This document shows positions 33,510 to 34,273 of a DNA stretch of 34,273 nt, in pieces. The notes beneath the pieces were generated by a model that was not told the DNA's origin, ran no database searches, and worked only from the letters and a program-made list of their open reading frames with translations. Position 1 is the stretch's first letter. The number at the start of each line of letters is the position of its first letter. This DNA comes from Thermoanaerobaculia bacterium (lineage in GTDB: Bacteria; Acidobacteriota; Thermoanaerobaculia; Gp7-AA8): positions 1-34,273 of the forward strand of contig JAENWF010000073.1 in NCBI GenBank assembly GCA_016650215.1, in the 5' to 3' direction. Both the position numbers and the translations under genes were made by a program.

Positions 33510-33694
33510 AGTCATCGTTGAATGAGCCCTGCTACATGGCCGCTGTTGCCTCAATCGGCCGTTGTCCCCAGATCCATTCGAAGCGGGCAAAGTCGACAGC
33601 TAACCCGGATCGTTCACGAAGCTATCTGCTGCGGCGACGAACGCCTCATGAATGGTCCGGGCTGACTCCCTGCCGACTGTCAATGCCGTCGGTT

Positions 33695-34273
33695 TCACTG
33701 CTTCAACAACGCTGGCCAATTGAGCACCACGCTGATTGACGTTCGAGTCGCTCGCTGATCCATTGGCACTTCGATCAGGAAGCGCTCGCCGTCGGGAGTG
33801 GACTGCGGAGTAGTGCTCACGCCCGTGATCGGAGGAAAGGGCAGCAGCTGCGGGACGCCACTCTCGAATGCTGTGCCGGTTGTGTTCACTGGCGCGGAAA
33901 AGGCCTCGGTTCCAGTGGGAGCTGTGGTGAAGACGATCTCTCGGTCGATGCGCCACTGTGGCCAGTTGCCGTGGTCCTTCGAGATCTGCCACTTGCCCTC
34001 GCCGAATGACGGCTGGCCGGTCTGCCCTGACGCTCGGAAGGGGCGGACGTAGACCTCAGCCGCGCCGCTCTCGAGAGATACGTAGGCAACCCAACGCATG
34101 TCGGGAGAAAAGACGCCAGCCCACTCATTGAAAACCTCGCCGAGCATCGGATGTGGCTTGCGGTCGCTGAGGGACAGTGCCCATAGGTCATATCCCGTGT
34201 TCGTAGCGTTCTCGGTGTGATAAAGCAGGAACCGACCGTCGCGCGACCAGCTGGTCGGAAAATGCCGCAACCC
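33695..34273 (-). CDS. PD40/TolB-like beta-propeller, C-terminal fragment (continues past window)
   Basis: The frame enters from the right edge and stops at 33695, giving 193 residues with no start in the window. It has repeated blades: SWSRDGRFLLYHTE, YDLWALSLSDRKPHPML, FSPDMRWVAYVSLES and PDGERFLIEVP. The last residues, ISVVLNWPALLKQ, match the typical end of large Acidobacteria proteins in which a Ser/Thr protein kinase is followed by WD40-like repeats. The missing N-terminal part may therefore be a kinase, but this is inference. Between tRNA-Gln and its stop (33510-33694) no gene is seen. Confidence 0.8.
   Translation of the reverse strand, partial: GLRHFPTSWSRDGRFLLYHTENATNTGYDLWALSLSDRKPHPMLGEVFNEWAGVFSPDMRWVAYVSLESGAAEVYVRPFRASGQTGQPSFGEGKWQISKDHGNWPQWRIDREIVFTTAPTGTEAFSAPVNTTGTAFESGVPQLLPFPPITGVSTTPQSTPDGERFLIEVPMDQRATRTSISVVLNWPALLKQ

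Noticed and set aside
33600-33992. 130-residue minus-strand frame after the tRNA
   Set aside because: Most of it overlaps the PD40 gene in another frame; the remaining part has no start, motif or ribosome site.

Overview
The window is about 34 kb of GC-rich, gene-dense bacterial chromosome. No insertion sequence, phage or conjugation gene, rRNA or CRISPR array was seen. Several traits fit Acidobacteriota or a close relative: a VWFA-related secreted protein of the type common in acidobacteria, a WD40-like (PD40) propeller fragment ending in a VVLNW motif, a LigC-type ligase with a stand-alone LigD-type polymerase, and frequent GTG/TTG starts. The phylum is an inference from protein style, not from a marker gene.

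Layout. 1-2070: C-terminal fragment of an unknown gene, a thioredoxin-like secreted protein, a possible gene relic, and a secreted parvulin. 2232-5930: dnaB, a single-domain response regulator, a WaaE-like glycosyltransferase, and a metallo-beta-lactamase-fold hydrolase. 5991-11655: giant helicase lhr overlapping the DNA glycosylase nei, then a small winged-helix-like gene. 11656-12695: an accessory-looking locus with operator-like repeats, a strong promoter, and a lysine-rich repeat protein whose DNA is also open in a second frame that runs into a Fic/Doc domain. 12778-16906 (minus): ligC, VWFA protein, M15-like peptidase, zinc-ribbon membrane protein. 16973-18015 (plus): CPxCG zinc protein overlapping psd. 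18019-21105 (minus): secreted unknown, conserved unknown, LigD-type polymerase, GDSL esterase. 21264-25221 (minus): uvrA, cutA, secreted unknown. 25244-27570 (plus): mtgA broken by an in-frame TAG, a small membrane protein, and a lytic transglycosylase preceded by a coupled leader ORF. 27662-30922: two PilZ-like paralogues flanking a sensor histidine kinase. 30897-33353: HAD phosphatase, tiny membrane protein, CaiB/BaiF CoA-transferase, zinc-ribbon coiled-coil protein. 33436-33509: tRNA-Gln(CTG). 33695-34273: PD40 fragment.

Themes. DNA repair is strongly represented (lhr-nei, ligC, LigD-type polymerase, uvrA), together with envelope work (parvulin, M15 peptidase, MtgA, lytic transglycosylase, glycosyltransferase, psd). 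Neighbouring genes often overlap by four bases (ATGA, GTGA, TTGA), implying translational coupling. Several first genes have a TAnnnT box only 0-12 nt before the start codon and no Shine-Dalgarno, suggesting leaderless or nearly leaderless mRNAs.

Most worth a second look: the two-frame lysine-rich/Doc locus with its repeated TCACTTA operator-like sites, the amber codon in mtgA, the coupled 25-codon leader ORF before the lytic transglycosylase, the PilZ-kinase-PilZ cassette with degenerate PilZ motifs, and the dispersed hairpin elements between genes.
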